A stretch of DNA of 64,000 nucleotides from assembly GCF_964340395.1 (NCBI RefSeq), contig NC_135549.1, forward strand, positions 10,949,342-11,013,341, read 5' to 3'. Shown here piece after piece: positions 1 through 10,564 of this stretch. The DNA is from Glandiceps talaboti. Its lineage: Eukaryota > Hemichordata > Enteropneusta > Spengelidae. The position numbers and the translations under genes are program-made. Within the stretch, counting starts at the first letter, position 1. Every line of letters starts with the position of its first letter. The notes below the pieces were generated by a model. The model saw only the letters and a list, made by a program, of their open reading frames with translations. It ran no database searches and was not told the DNA's origin.

Positions 1-319
1 AACATCTAGTACTTTAAATGATATTTTAGGGGTCAGCAGCTACAGACCAGAGAAATGACCCATATCTGTCCATCTGACAGTCTGTCTGTGGACACTTATA
101 TCTCAAATACCCACTATTCAATTTCAACTAAACCTGGCACAAATGTGAGGCACTATAGGGAGCATATGCAAGTCACTTTCTTTAGTTTGAAATATGGTAT
201 GTTGTGTGAGGCACTCTATTTCCTCAACATAATATTTATAGATGTCCATGAGCAGCTAGAATCTGGACTAACATATCTACATGAATAGCTAAAGGTATCA
301 ATCTTGTTATTTCTGTAAG

Positions 320-3300
320 GTTAAATGTAGTAGCTGTAGTGGGTCAGGACGGAAGAGGTATTACGATAGTAGCACAAAAACACACAAATCAAGATCATGT
401 GGCTCATGTCATGGATCAGGAAAGAGGAGGTGAGTAGGAGAAATTGGTCTGGTAACTTGGTCTGGTAACTTTAATAAGTAAATCAAATTTAACTTTTTTG
501 GAATTATTTTAAGATGAGATACATATATAGAAAAGAAAGCTCTGTACCACAATGAAGGAATAGATTCAACAAGACAAATGAATTTCTCCATATTTGAAAT
601 GTTATGTTACCATGTTAATTCTTATTTGGATCATAGAGAGGGTACATGTAAATGTTAAAAGAAATGTCCATATTCAGTCCAGTCATATTCATGCTATTTC
701 TGTATTTAACTTATAACATTTGAAATCTAACATGAAAACTTCAACATAGATAATACTTTCTATAACGTATAGAAATCAACAATATCAATTTGCTGAGTTT
801 AAAGTACCAGGTTGATGGTACACATATTAATGTAATTTATGATTTATATCATAATTGCTAATTTCAGGTGTGGAAGATGTTCTGGATCAGGGAGGGTGAC
901 ATGTCCAACTTGTCATGGTGCAACAAAACTGAAGTGGTATGTTCAATTGACTGTGACGTAGTAAGTAACTTTTTTATCTTTTTTTTTCTTTCTCCAAATT
1001 TTGACTTTTGTAATTATGATTATAAAGGTGTACTATATTGTATTGTAGAGTGAAATCTTAGCATTTCTGCTGTGGAGGTAAATATCACTTCAAAATGGGG
1101 ACAAAACAATATTTGATACTAGTATGTGGCGGGATTTTTAATTTCAAACATTACTACATGTAATGTCCCACATGGCATACATATTATTATACCATGCACA
1201 AGCCAAATTGAACAAAAAATATGGAATATATACTCTGGTCATTCTACGTCACGACAACACGTGTCTATGTCACTGGTTCTGCTGTGTTTGAAATATGAGT
1301 GAAAATGTTCAAAATTGCCAGTACTTTCCCCAATTTTTCATTGATATTATTGGTGATGGTATATGTTATTCTCTAATATATGTCTTCATTCAGCCGGAAA
1401 TTACTCATGACCTAAGGGCTGTTACTACTCATTTAGCGACTCGTAGTGACAAAGACCCCTTAGGTCACTCATATTTTCCTTGGCTGAACGAAGACAAATA
1501 TTGAGGAATAACATTTTATTGCAGTGAATAATATACTAGGTGTCTTTGAAATGTCAGCATGCATTTACCACAATGACTGAAATAGTCAACATCTTAACCC
1601 TTATTGTTTACTTTTTCTTGCAGTAAGAATCTTACCAACGACCATGTAGTAGAACATACTGATTTCCCCAATGACTATATCAGAGAGGCTGAAGGTTCAA
1701 TTATCTTTAATGAAACACAAGACAGGGTAAGAAACATTCTGAAACGATGATCAACATTCTTCAAATTCATAATCCTCAATAGCATTGAAAACTAAATTCT
1801 TGCATTTAAAACAATAAGTGTTGATTTTTTCCACCTTAGCCATGTAATTTTCAAGTCATGCCATTGGAAGTGAGAAGTCTGTTATGAATATTCAAATTAC
1901 ATAGTGATCTCACCTTGAAGGTCAAACATTTGTATCTGAAGTAATATTTAATAGTGACCTTGCCTTGAGGGTCAAACATTTTATATCTGAAATAATATGA
2001 CTTGATCTTAACATATTTAACAATCCAAATCAAACATATTTTGCATACTTATTAATGTACCAAAACTTTCCAAAAATGGGTTGCCATCAGGGATGTGACA
2101 ACCTCATTTTTATGTCATAATGCAATATACTGTATTGAGTATGATTAGGTGGCACTGTAGCCATATCTTCTTGTGTTAAGTATTATTTGTCTATGAAATC
2201 ACATAGGGGTTTATCTAAGACACTGTAAGAAGCCATTGACATCAAACCTTTTGTCCTGTTGCTGTTCATAACTAATCTGTGCTCCTATTCCTGCAGGTTC
2301 AACCAATTGTTGCCCATCCTGATGAGGAACTGAACAAGAACTCTAAAAGTCTTGTCAGATATCAAGAGAATATAGCTGAGACTGGAATGTTAAAAATACT
2401 TAAACAGGTAATTCTAGTAACAGTAATCATGTTTCAATATGGGTCTTGTGTCATTTAACTGTGAAATATTGAACTAGTAGCGTTACTAAACTGACCATTT
2501 CCTGCATAACTATTAGGCTATTTATTTATTTAGTCAAAATTCAAACTTTCAAAACTACTGGGCCAATTTATCTGAAAATTGATGGGAATTTGTCTAAATG
2601 AAGAATTATTGAAGACAAATGGCCTTATTGTTGATACGCAAATAAAGCCTAAAAATGTGATTTCTTTTCAAAAAGCTAACACTTCAAATTTACGACCTGT
2701 CTTATTAGTTACTGAAATGTGGTGATGATATTTCTGGGGTTACAAATGAAGAGTTGTTGATATAACCATAGACCCTACACATGTAGGGGCTATGATGTAA
2801 TGATTATGTTATCATTAATATGCATATATTATTTCTGAGGTTTGGTAAAAAAAAAAAGTTAACTTCGAAAATACTTGGCATTGGGACTGCCACCACCGGG
2901 AGATCTACATACTATAAAGAATACATTCTTTATAAAATAACAGCTTGGATTTCAATATCATTTGTGCACAATGCCATTGGTGCTATTTTACATCTCACAC
3001 AACCATTTCTGTAGACTGTAAGATACTTTGTGTTGCTCTGCCCTCACTGGACTGCTCTGAGTTTGATCAATGTGTGAGGGCGTCCCGTCACGGCGTACCT
3101 TACAGACTACTTTTCTTTGTTGGGAACTGCACAAACACAATACAGGCACTGATAGCGCACATGCACATGCAATATTACATTTTATCTCACTGTGAACACA
3201 AATAAACAGTTAATCTTCCTTTTTTCATCAGACAGTCATGTTGATTTTTTCGGACAGTAATATTGATTTGTGTTCATCAGTGAGATAAAATGTATCATTT

Positions 3301-3739
3301 TGTATGCTTTTGTGCTATCAATGTCTGCACTGTAATTTGTTTCAGAAAAGCTTGTGTTAGATGTAAAAACACTATGCTGCCTAACTGAAACTCTATAGTC
3401 ACTCTGGTTTGGTAGTAACACCGTGCCGCCTATATTGAAACTCTATAGTCACTCTGGTTTGGTAGTAACACCGTGCCGCCTATATTGAAACTCTATAGTC
3501 ACTCTGGTTTGGTAGTATGTATATAAACTAATTTTTCAACACCAAGAATCATTTACTTCAACCTTGTTGTTGCTTCTACATTGATTTTCTAGAAACATCA
3601 AGTCAGAGCTGTACCTGTGTCTGAAGTGCACTGGACCTGGAAGAATAAAGCAAGTAGATATTGGGTATATGGGCAAGAAAGAAAAATATATTTTCCCAAA
3701 TATCCACAGAAATGCTGTTGGGGATGTGTGATTATATGA
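320..3739 (+). CDS. SSUH2: SSUH2-like protein, last five exons (5' part outside window)
   Basis: Exons 320-429, 868-960, 1624-1726, 2297-2407 and 3593-3739 join in frame (564 nt, 187 codons plus TGA), each with AG/GT borders. The first two exons encode four DnaJ-type zinc-finger motifs: CSSCSGSG, CGSCHGSG, CGRCSGSG and CPTCHGAT. Next come LKWYVQLTVT and a beta-rich tail (NDHVVEHTDFPNDYI, KHQVRAVPVSEVHWTWKNK), the arrangement of SSUH2 (ssu-2 homologue) proteins. That family has been linked to tooth and cartilage development in vertebrates, but its biochemical role is not settled. No initiator exon is seen in bases 1-319, so the N-terminus lies to the left. Exon 1 begins in phase 0. The last intron (2408-3592) holds several repeats. 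The call rests on remembered family similarity; the exon chain is seen directly. Confidence 0.82.
1335..1545. mobile_element. Palindromic MITE-like element in SSUH2 intron
   Basis: The stretch around 1366-1417 (containing CATGACCTAAGG) is closely matched by the reverse complement of 1458-1511 (containing CCTTAGGTCACTC). Weaker pairing continues outward to about 1340 and 1540. The arms are roughly 50 bp with an unpaired centre of about 40 bp and no ORF of note. This is the form of a non-autonomous foldback or MITE. No clear target duplication was found. Confidence 0.6.
1901..1999. repeat. Two-copy 50-bp tandem repeat
   Basis: Copies start at 1901 and 1951, each reading ATAGTGA(T/C)CT then CCTTGA(A/G)GGTCAAACATT. 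They lie in the third intron of the SSUH2-like gene and have diverged slightly. Confidence 0.6.
3015..3115. repeat. Dispersed repeat with GCCCTCAC/GTGAGGGC inverted core (copy 1)
   Basis: This shares its order of motifs (GTAAGATA, TGTGTTGCTC, GCCCTCAC, GATCAATGTGTGAGGGCG, CCCGT) with 36240-36345 in an LRRK2 intron. The internal GCCCTCAC and GTGAGGGC are inverted, so the core can fold. It is probably a short non-autonomous element. Confidence 0.6.
3177..3293. repeat. Imperfect inverted repeat, about 27-bp arms
   Basis: ATTTTATCTCACTG then GAACACAAAT (about 3177-3203) is matched in reverse complement by ATTTGTGTTC then CAGTGAGATAAAAT (about 3266-3293), with a loop of about 60 bp. It lies in the last intron of the SSUH2-like gene. 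Confidence 0.6.
3387..3517. repeat. 50-bp tandem repeat, 2.6 copies
   Basis: Units begin with GAAACTCTATAGTCACTCTG at 3387, 3437 and 3487. The second and third copies are nearly identical, so the array is recent. It ends about 75 bp before the terminal SSUH2 exon. Confidence 0.85.
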
Positions 3740-3880
3740 ACTGCATCACATTTAGCTGACTCATCATATAGTTTCTTTGAGACAAAAAGTGTTTTTTTAT
3801 CAGTTACTACAATCTTAGGACAGTTTCTAGAGAGAATGGATATAGATGCATATTTAATAGTACAATAACAAAATGTAACA

Positions 3881-3894
3881 AATAAAAAATAAAA
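3881..3894 (+). terminator. Polyadenylation signals of the SSUH2-like gene
   Basis: Two overlapping AATAAA hexamers lie about 145 bp after the TGA of the SSUH2-like gene. They are the first such signals downstream. No transcript evidence is available. Confidence 0.5.
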
Positions 3895-4649
3895 TCTGTT
3901 ATTCCATATGTACCAAAGATTACTTGCACTGGTACATGCGCATAATATTGGTATTTTCACCGCAGTGCAATACCGAAAATATTATTGAATACCTGAATGC
4001 ACATGAGGATGCGATCTTTCGCTACACACAAAATTGCATGATTGCGCTGTATGATTACCTAAGCTGTAAATACTTAACGTATAGTGAAGACGGTAGTATA
4101 GATCAAAGTATAAATAGGGTGACAGCTCTAGCTGGGGGATTACAGCTGTAATTTTGAGTGTTGTCAGTTTAAGAGATCATCAATATCATAGTGACAGATG
4201 TATGTCAATCATATTTTCCATTTTGCATATGATGAAGCTATGCTCTTGTTAATAATACACGTTTTTGTTTACTTTATAAACTCGCTAAGTTTACAGCTCC
4301 TCATTACTTTGTATTGGATACAGGCACTCTATAAATTTTCTGATTGATTGTTCGATGAATATGTGCCAAGACTAAACTATGAGACATATCAGTGAAAAAA
4401 AACCATAATGATAATGTAAGTTTTGATTTTAATAGTGCTTTTCCAATCCAGTCATTCTGTACATGAACTGTTGCTTTCTAATGCAGGGGGTAGTGTAATT
4501 TTAATGTGACAATTTTAAGAATAAACATAAAAAAAAAAGACGTGTAGTAGACTCTCTCACAGTCCTTTGTGGTCTTGCTGCTAGACGTTCGGGCTTTCTT
4601 CCAATACAATAAGCGAACAAAATTCGCAGTGAGGGCTTGCCCGAAAATG
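3895..4649. other. Intergenic, no gene seen
   Basis: AT-rich sequence between the SSUH2 polyadenylation signals and the satellite. Only short chance ORFs are present, and none has recognisable motifs or splice context. Confidence 0.6.
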
Positions 4650-5248
4650 CTTTGAAAATGCTGTCATTCCACTTCTGGTATAGAGTGGCGGCTGTCGTTC
4701 CACTTGTTTAACAGCACAGAGGGTGTCATTCAACTAACTGAATGCATTCCACTCATGCTATAGAGTGGGGCTGTCATTCCACTTGTTTAACAGTGCAGGG
4801 GGTGTCATTCAACTAACTGAATGTAGAAAAGGGTGTCATTCCACTGTTTACATACTGGAAATGCTGTCATTCCACTTATGCTATAGAGTGGCGACTGTCA
4901 TTCCACATGTTTAATAGTGCAGAGGTTGTCATTCAACTAAGTGAATGTAGAAAAGGGTGTCATTCCACTGTTTACATACTGGAAATGCTGTAATTCCACT
5001 TATGCTATAGAGTGGCAGCTGTCACTCCATGTAATTAATAGTGCAGAGGGTGTCATTCAACTAACTGGGGTGTCATTCCACTGTTTACATACTGGAAATG
5101 CTGTCATTCCAGTTTCAAAGCATTGAAAATTCTGTCATTCCACTTATGCTATAGAGTGGCGGCTGTCATTCCTCTTGTTTTAGCAGTGGAGTGGATGTCA
5201 TTCAACTAACTGAATGTAGAAAAGGGTGTCATTCCACTGTTTACATAC
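4650..5248. repeat. Satellite array, about 126-bp monomer (left part)
   Basis: About five monomers share the order CTGTCATTCCACTT, ATGCTATAGAGTGG, GGCTGTCATTCC, GTGTCATTCAACTAACTGAA, then GTTTACATACTGGAAATG. The motif TGTCATTC recurs three to four times per monomer, which suggests growth from a shorter unit. Monomers differ by small indels (for example, a shortened copy at 4989-5100 and an insertion at 5111-5133). The array stops at GTTTACATAC where the LINE begins and resumes at 8924. Confidence 0.85.
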
Positions 5249-8200
5249 ATCACAGTAATACACCTGGATGGCAAGATGGATACAGAGAAAGAACACGGTA
5301 CTGAATCAACTTAAAATATAAATAATGACAGTACAACGTAAAAGAAATAGAAAAAACATTAATACAATGACATCAAGTTACCTTACAATTGGCCACTGGA
5401 ATACAGCCGGTCTAAGGTATAACTACAAACCCAGACAAGGAACTATAGACAACAAAACAGAAAGTTCACTAGACATAGAGTCACAAATCAAAGACTACCA
5501 TATATACGCAATGACAGAGACATGGCTGAATACTGAAAGTAAAGAACTCATTCCACAACCAAAGGGATATTACACATACCACAGCATTAGACCCAAAAAC
5601 AAGAAAGCATGGAGGTCATCAGGAGGAATCAGCATTTTCATCAAGAATAGTATCAAAGATGGAGTCAAGATTATACCAACTACAAGTAAATTCTCACTAT
5701 GGTGTAAAATTAATAAAGAATTTTTCAACCTTGAAAAAGACATTTACATATGCACAACATACATACCACCCCAAAATTCCAGTTTCTACAATGATAATGA
5801 CTGTAATCCTTATGAAGAAATCAACAAAGAGCTACAACAATATAACACTCATGGACATATACTTATACAAGGTGACTTTAATGCGAGAACGAACAACATT
5901 GATGATGTAATTCTTGATGAAGAAGACAACATACATATAAACATTCCACTACCAGACACATATACATATGGCAAATCAGTCAAACGACGAAGAAACACTG
6001 ATACATGGAAAAATCAATTTGGTGAAGAACTAATACAACTATGTAAATTAAACCATCTACAAATACTCAATGGACGGACATCAGGAGATTGGTCAGGTCA
6101 ACTCACATGCTATGGTTATCATGGTGCAAGTACAGTGGACTACACATTAGTAAATGAAGAACTACTAAAGTATATCATCCATTTCAAAGTTGAGAAACTT
6201 CATCCATCAAGTGACCATTGTCCTATCAAAACTATCGTCAAAATACCAAAATACCGACAAACTACTGATACCAAGGTAAACCTAAAACCTGCACATCAAA
6301 GCTACCAATGGAATGCAATGAATAAAGAAATATACAAACTATACATGAAGACAAAGGAAAGCGAGGATATTGTGACCACATTTACAAAAAATAATACAAA
6401 TAACACAAGTAATGAAATGGCAACGAAATTCCAAGAGATGATACATCAAATAGCAAACATATGTTCCATAAAGAGGAAATCAAAGAAGAAGACACAACGA
6501 AGGAAAATGAATTACACAGATAGACAGTGCAACCTGAAGAAACAAGAACTGAAAACGATTGCAAATATGCTACAAAGAAACCCAACAGATGGTACACTTA
6601 GAATAATGTACTACACCAAGAAAAAAGACTTCAGGAAATATGTAAAACGAATGCAGAAAGACAAACAACAAAAAATACTATCACAAATAGAGCTTGCAGA
6701 TGAAAACGAACATGTACAAGATTTCTGGCAGAAGATAAATTCTATCACAAATACCAAAGAAAACAACAAATTGAAAGAAATCCCGCACACTATATGGACT
6801 AAACACTTCCAACAAATTGGCAAAAATAACACTACCACACCGGATAGAATACAAGAAATAGAAACACAACTAATACAATTAGAAAATGAAATGGAAAACA
6901 ATCATGAATTAAATAAACCAATAACACTATCAGAAGTGGTACAAGTGACAAGATCAATAAAAAATAACAAAGCAAGTGGACCAGACGGCATTCCAGGAGA
7001 ACTAGTAAAATACAGCAACATCAAAGTTAAACAAGCACTGACACAAGTATACAACAATGTACTAGATACAGGAATCTATCCAAAAATATGGAATACCAGC
7101 GTTATAACCCCAGTACACAAGAAAGGAGACAGGACAGACACAAACAACTACAGAGGTATTTCAGTTGGTAATGTGATAGCTAAATTATTTAGTATGATCA
7201 TTAACAATAGAATATCAAACTATCTGGAAAGAAATAACATCATCCACCCAAACCAAGCAGGTTTCCGACGCAAACATAGAACTATCGACCATATTCTTAC
7301 ACTGCACACTATTATAAAGAAATACCATTCAAGAAATAAGAAAATCTACTGTTGCTTTGTAGACCTCAAAAAGTGTTTTGATACAATTTGGAGGAAAGCA
7401 CTACTCTATAAATTACTATGTAACAACATCAACGGAAATGTATACAACATAATGAAAAACATGTACACCAATATGAACTTCATCGTGAAATTAACTGACG
7501 TGATAACAGAAAAGTTCCAAATTGATAATGGAGTTAAACAAGGCTGTCCACTAAGCCCGACATTGTTTAATATCTTTGTAAACGATTTCACTACCGGACT
7601 CGCAAACATTGAAACAAATGCACCAAAGCTTAATAACAAAACAATCAACAGCCTGTTGTATGCAGATGATATTGCATTGATGTCAACATCCTATGAAGGA
7701 ATACAGAATGCACTGGACTACCTTCATCGATACACAACAGACTGGCGATTGCAAGTAAAAACAAACAAAACACAAATAATGGTATTTAGAAAATCAGGAT
7801 GCAAACAAGATACAAGACAATTCAAATGTGGCTTGGAAGAAATAAAAACTACAGAACAATACACATATCTCGGTGTAACATTCAAGACAAATGGCTCTAT
7901 GAGCTCCACAGCAACCAGATTGTCAGACAAAGCCAGCAAAGCTGCAAGAATCCAGTCACAGATATATTCGACAAAGATAAACAGTACTAAGATAAAGGAA
8001 AAACTCATGAATACAACACAGCTACCTATCCTGACATATGCTGGCGAAATATGGGGTGTTCTCCAAAATCAAACAACTTGGGACAAAACAGAGACAGAAA
8101 AATTCCATCTACGTTTTTGTCGCCAAATATTAAATGTCAGCAACAGAGTGAGCAAAATAGGATGCAGAATGGAACTTGGGAGAGAACCACTGATTAGTAG

Positions 8201-8923
8201 AATATACTACTCAGCAATAAAATATTACAAATACCTCAAGACATTAGACAATAACAACTTAGCCTATTATGCAATGAATGACATGGAGAACAATGATTAC
8301 ACAGGTTCATGGCTAACTACCTTTGAACACAATATACAATTATATAACAGCAAGAATATCAACAATTTAACAAAACAAGAACTATACAACTCAATTAGAC
8401 AATATTATATCAATCAATGGAATGAAAATAACAAAAGGGAAAACTCTAAGTTACGTACATACAACAACTTCAAAAATTCCCTGGAACAAGAAGAATACAT
8501 TAAAGTAATGAACAATAAACAACACATCAAAACAATAGCCAAATTTAGATTAAGTTGCCATCAACTTGCCATTGAGAAGGGTAGATATACAAAACCAAAA
8601 ACACCAGTAGAAGACAGACTATGTACACATTGTAAAGAAATAGAAGATGAAAGACATCATCTAATTCATTGTAAATTATATACAAAACAAAGAGAAAAAA
8701 TGTTTAGTATTATCACTACCCTCAACTCAAACTTTATAAACTTAGATAGAGGAGAGCAATTTAGATATATACTACAATCAAAACATAAGGATATTATAAC
8801 CGCTCTCTACATATACCTGGATGATACATGTAGTCAATAGACACACACTAGAACTACTGTATACTTTAATATTTATATTTCATAGATCATTATTAACTAA
8901 AATAAAGTGTTATCTTATCTTAC
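5249..8923 (+). mobile_element. Full-length APE-type non-LTR retrotransposon (LINE)
   Basis: The borders are set by the split satellite monomer. GTTTACATAC ends at 5248 and TGGAAATACTGTC resumes at 8924, whereas intact monomers read GTTTACATACTGGAAATG. The element is therefore about 3.67 kb with a 76-bp 5' leader, one ORF and an 80-bp 3' UTR containing AATAAAG followed by a short TTATC-like tail. Any target duplication is at most about 3 bp (TAC). The sense strand is strongly A-rich, unlike its surroundings. The clade is not assigned; the C-terminal C-x2-C/H/C knuckle is shared with the second LINE in this window. Confidence 0.9.
5325..8840 (+). CDS. LINE ORF: endonuclease-reverse transcriptase, 1171 aa
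   Basis: A single intact ORF without stops or frameshifts. Residues about 20-310 form an apurinic-type endonuclease (HWNTAG with N26, TETWL with E65, GDFNAR at 183-188, and SSDHCP near the domain end). Reverse transcriptase follows from about 530 to 830: SGPDGIPGE, NNYRGIS, QAGFR, FVDLKKCFD, QGCPLSPTLFN and the catalytic YADD at 779-782. The C-terminus carries a CTHC...HH...HC knuckle at about 1100-1116. These domains nick the target and prime reverse transcription from it. All key catalytic residues are present, so the copy could be active. Codon use is A-rich compared with host exons. The first ATG has no obvious competitor. Confidence 0.93.
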   Translation: MTVQRKRNRKNINTMTSSYLTIGHWNTAGLRYNYKPRQGTIDNKTESSLDIESQIKDYHIYAMTETWLNTESKELIPQPKGYYTYHSIRPKNKKAWRSSGGISIFIKNSIKDGVKIIPTTSKFSLWCKINKEFFNLEKDIYICTTYIPPQNSSFYNDNDCNPYEEINKELQQYNTHGHILIQGDFNARTNNIDDVILDEEDNIHINIPLPDTYTYGKSVKRRRNTDTWKNQFGEELIQLCKLNHLQILNGRTSGDWSGQLTCYGYHGASTVDYTLVNEELLKYIIHFKVEKLHPSSDHCPIKTIVKIPKYRQTTDTKVNLKPAHQSYQWNAMNKEIYKLYMKTKESEDIVTTFTKNNTNNTSNEMATKFQEMIHQIANICSIKRKSKKKTQRRKMNYTDRQCNLKKQELKTIANMLQRNPTDGTLRIMYYTKKKDFRKYVKRMQKDKQQKILSQIELADENEHVQDFWQKINSITNTKENNKLKEIPHTIWTKHFQQIGKNNTTTPDRIQEIETQLIQLENEMENNHELNKPITLSEVVQVTRSIKNNKASGPDGIPGELVKYSNIKVKQALTQVYNNVLDTGIYPKIWNTSVITPVHKKGDRTDTNNYRGISVGNVIAKLFSMIINNRISNYLERNNIIHPNQAGFRRKHRTIDHILTLHTIIKKYHSRNKKIYCCFVDLKKCFDTIWRKALLYKLLCNNINGNVYNIMKNMYTNMNFIVKLTDVITEKFQIDNGVKQGCPLSPTLFNIFVNDFTTGLANIETNAPKLNNKTINSLLYADDIALMSTSYEGIQNALDYLHRYTTDWRLQVKTNKTQIMVFRKSGCKQDTRQFKCGLEEIKTTEQYTYLGVTFKTNGSMSSTATRLSDKASKAARIQSQIYSTKINSTKIKEKLMNTTQLPILTYAGEIWGVLQNQTTWDKTETEKFHLRFCRQILNVSNRVSKIGCRMELGREPLISRIYYSAIKYYKYLKTLDNNNLAYYAMNDMENNDYTGSWLTTFEHNIQLYNSKNINNLTKQELYNSIRQYYINQWNENNKRENSKLRTYNNFKNSLEQEEYIKVMNNKQHIKTIAKFRLSCHQLAIEKGRYTKPKTPVEDRLCTHCKEIEDERHHLIHCKLYTKQREKMFSIITTLNSNFINLDRGEQFRYILQSKHKDIITALYIYLDDTCSQ

Positions 8924-9101
8924 TGGAAATACTGTCATCCATTTTCTGTCATTTCGGTTGTCATTCATTTTAGGGTCACTCCAAATGGTGGCCCATTATG
9001 TTGGAAACTCTGTTTAATGAAGATTTGTTTCTAGGATTTTAAAAGTGCAGTCAATTTTTCTGACTCATCTGCACGGTGCTGTTGATGGGAAAGTAAACAA
9101 A

Positions 9102-9137
<36 letters not shown>

Positions 9138-9423
9138 AAATAAATAAATACAATTATGAAAACAGCACAGTAATCATTTCTACGGGGGGGGGGCGAGAGA
9201 GAAAATGGGGGCGGGGCACGAAAAAAATGGAGGATGTGAAGGGGCCCATAAAAATACTCAAAATGCTATCATTCCAGTTTCAAAGCATTGAAATTGCTGT
9301 CATCCGACTTCTGCTTTAGAGTGGCGGCTGTCATTCCACTTGTTTGACAGTGCAGATGATGTCACATGTCGCTCAAGGACGTGCGTAGAAATGGGTGTCA
9401 TTCTACTGTTTACATACTGTAAA
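8924..9423. repeat. Satellite array, right part, with unrelated insert
   Basis: The monomer interrupted by the LINE resumes at 8924 for about 35 bp. Monomer-like sequence returns at about 9262-9423 (ATTCCAGTTTCAAAGCATTG, TTTAGAGTGGCGGCTGTC, CTGTTTACATACTG). Bases 8960-9261 between them hold an (AAAT)n tract at about 9098-9150, a G-run near 9183 and no gene. The right edge is only about 36 bp from the sulfotransferase ATG. Confidence 0.75.
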
Positions 9424-9458
9424 CGCTTTTATCAATCATTAGCCTTTAGGTCAGTAAA

Positions 9459-10385
9459 ATGGCGTCCAACAAGTGTGAGTGGCCAGTGTTCTGCAACGAT
9501 GGTTGTTTCTTTATTGATCATATTCATGACAGCAAGGCAGTCGAAGAACGTCGTCTTGATAAATTATGGGATATCAGGGACACTGATATAATAATTTCCA
9601 CATTTGCAAAATCGGGAACTCTGTGGACACTCACGCTACTTTCTGAGATGTACGACGATCTGAACTGGAAACTACCCGCGACAGGCAAGGCAGTGCGGCT
9701 CAGTTACATCTATGAAAAGACAGATGAATTCGTTCCTGGTTTATATGGAGAACAAGTCCGTCACGTGAAGAAGTCGCTGAAAGACATGCCTTCACCTCGA
9801 TTACTAGTTTGCCATCTACCTTCTCAGTTTTTCCACACTGCTTGGAAAGAGGGCACGAGAAAGTGCAAAGTCATTTCAATTACCAGAAATCCAAAGGACG
9901 TATGTGTCTCCCTCTATCACTTCATGAAATCCATTAAGTTCACACGAATGAAACTATCATGGGAGGAATGGGTGGAGGCCTTTGTAGACGGTAAGGTATG
10001 GTTTGGACCTTGGCTTGATCATGTTGAAGGTTGGAACAAATATGGAGTAGAAGACAACGTGTTTCATTTATCGTTCGAAGAAATGAAGACAGACTTGAAA
10101 TCCTCGCTAGAGAAGATTGCCGAATTCCTTGGTAGACCTGTGTGTGACGCTAAACTGGATGAGGTTGTCAAGAGTTGCAGCATGACCTCCATGAAGAAAA
10201 ACAACGAGGATTCGCAAAAATGGTCTATAATGGACGAGGGTTCGTTTAAAAAAAGTGGTCAATATCTTCGTAAAGGCAAGGTTGGCGATTGGAAATCTCA
10301 TTTCACTGTTGCGCAGAATGAGTATTTTGATGACAAGATAACAAAAGAAGCTGGGAAAAGAGGGATCAAAATTCAATACGTTTAA
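9459..10385 (+). CDS. Cytosolic sulfotransferase (SULT family), intronless, 308 aa
   Basis: The whole product is in one exon. It transfers sulfate from PAPS to a hydroxyl or amine of a small acceptor in the cytosol. The 5'-phosphosulfate loop is TFAKSGTLW at 48-56 (family form TYPKSGTTW, so A50 and L55 are atypical). The likely catalytic histidine is H119 in CHLP. The 3'-phosphate site is RNPKDVCVSLYHF at 143-155 with R143 and S151. The C-terminal RKGKVGDW at 271-278 and the KxxFTVxxxE-like dimer motif at about 279-288 are both present. Length matches the family (about 290-310 aa). The ATG has a strong context (AAAATGG). SULT genes usually have several introns, so a single exon may mean retroposition, but no poly(A) tract or target duplication was found. 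The acceptor substrate cannot be told. Confidence 0.92.
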   Translation: MASNKCEWPVFCNDGCFFIDHIHDSKAVEERRLDKLWDIRDTDIIISTFAKSGTLWTLTLLSEMYDDLNWKLPATGKAVRLSYIYEKTDEFVPGLYGEQVRHVKKSLKDMPSPRLLVCHLPSQFFHTAWKEGTRKCKVISITRNPKDVCVSLYHFMKSIKFTRMKLSWEEWVEAFVDGKVWFGPWLDHVEGWNKYGVEDNVFHLSFEEMKTDLKSSLEKIAEFLGRPVCDAKLDEVVKSCSMTSMKKNNEDSQKWSIMDEGSFKKSGQYLRKGKVGDWKSHFTVAQNEYFDDKITKEAGKRGIKIQYV

Positions 10386-10415
10386 GCGTAGTTCATGTTC
10401 ATGTACTGCAACACC

Positions 10416-10556
10416 CAATCTGATTAAAATCCGATGTAGATGTCGGCTTGTGGTACATGTTTACGTGTACCTCGAAGGTCAATTCAGGCAAAATAACGAA
10501 GGTAAAATAGCAATGAACGATTAGCCGACATCTACTTCGGATTTTAATCAGATTGT
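10416..10556. mobile_element. hAT-like MITE with 8-bp target duplication
   Basis: GCAACACC occurs directly on both sides (10408-10415 and 10557-10564). Inside are terminal inverted repeats of about 33 bp, CAATCTGATTAAAATCCG at the left and its complement CGGATTTTAATCAGATTG at the right. The total length is 141 bp with no ORF. An 8-bp duplication fits the hAT superfamily. It starts 30 bp after the sulfotransferase stop and so probably lies in its 3' UTR. Confidence 0.85.
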
Positions 10557-10564
10557 GCAACACC

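Noticed and set aside
6382-8008. Minus-strand ORFs opposite the first LINE
   Set aside because: They are shadows of the A-rich sense frame. The plus-strand ORF has the full set of endonuclease and RT motifs.
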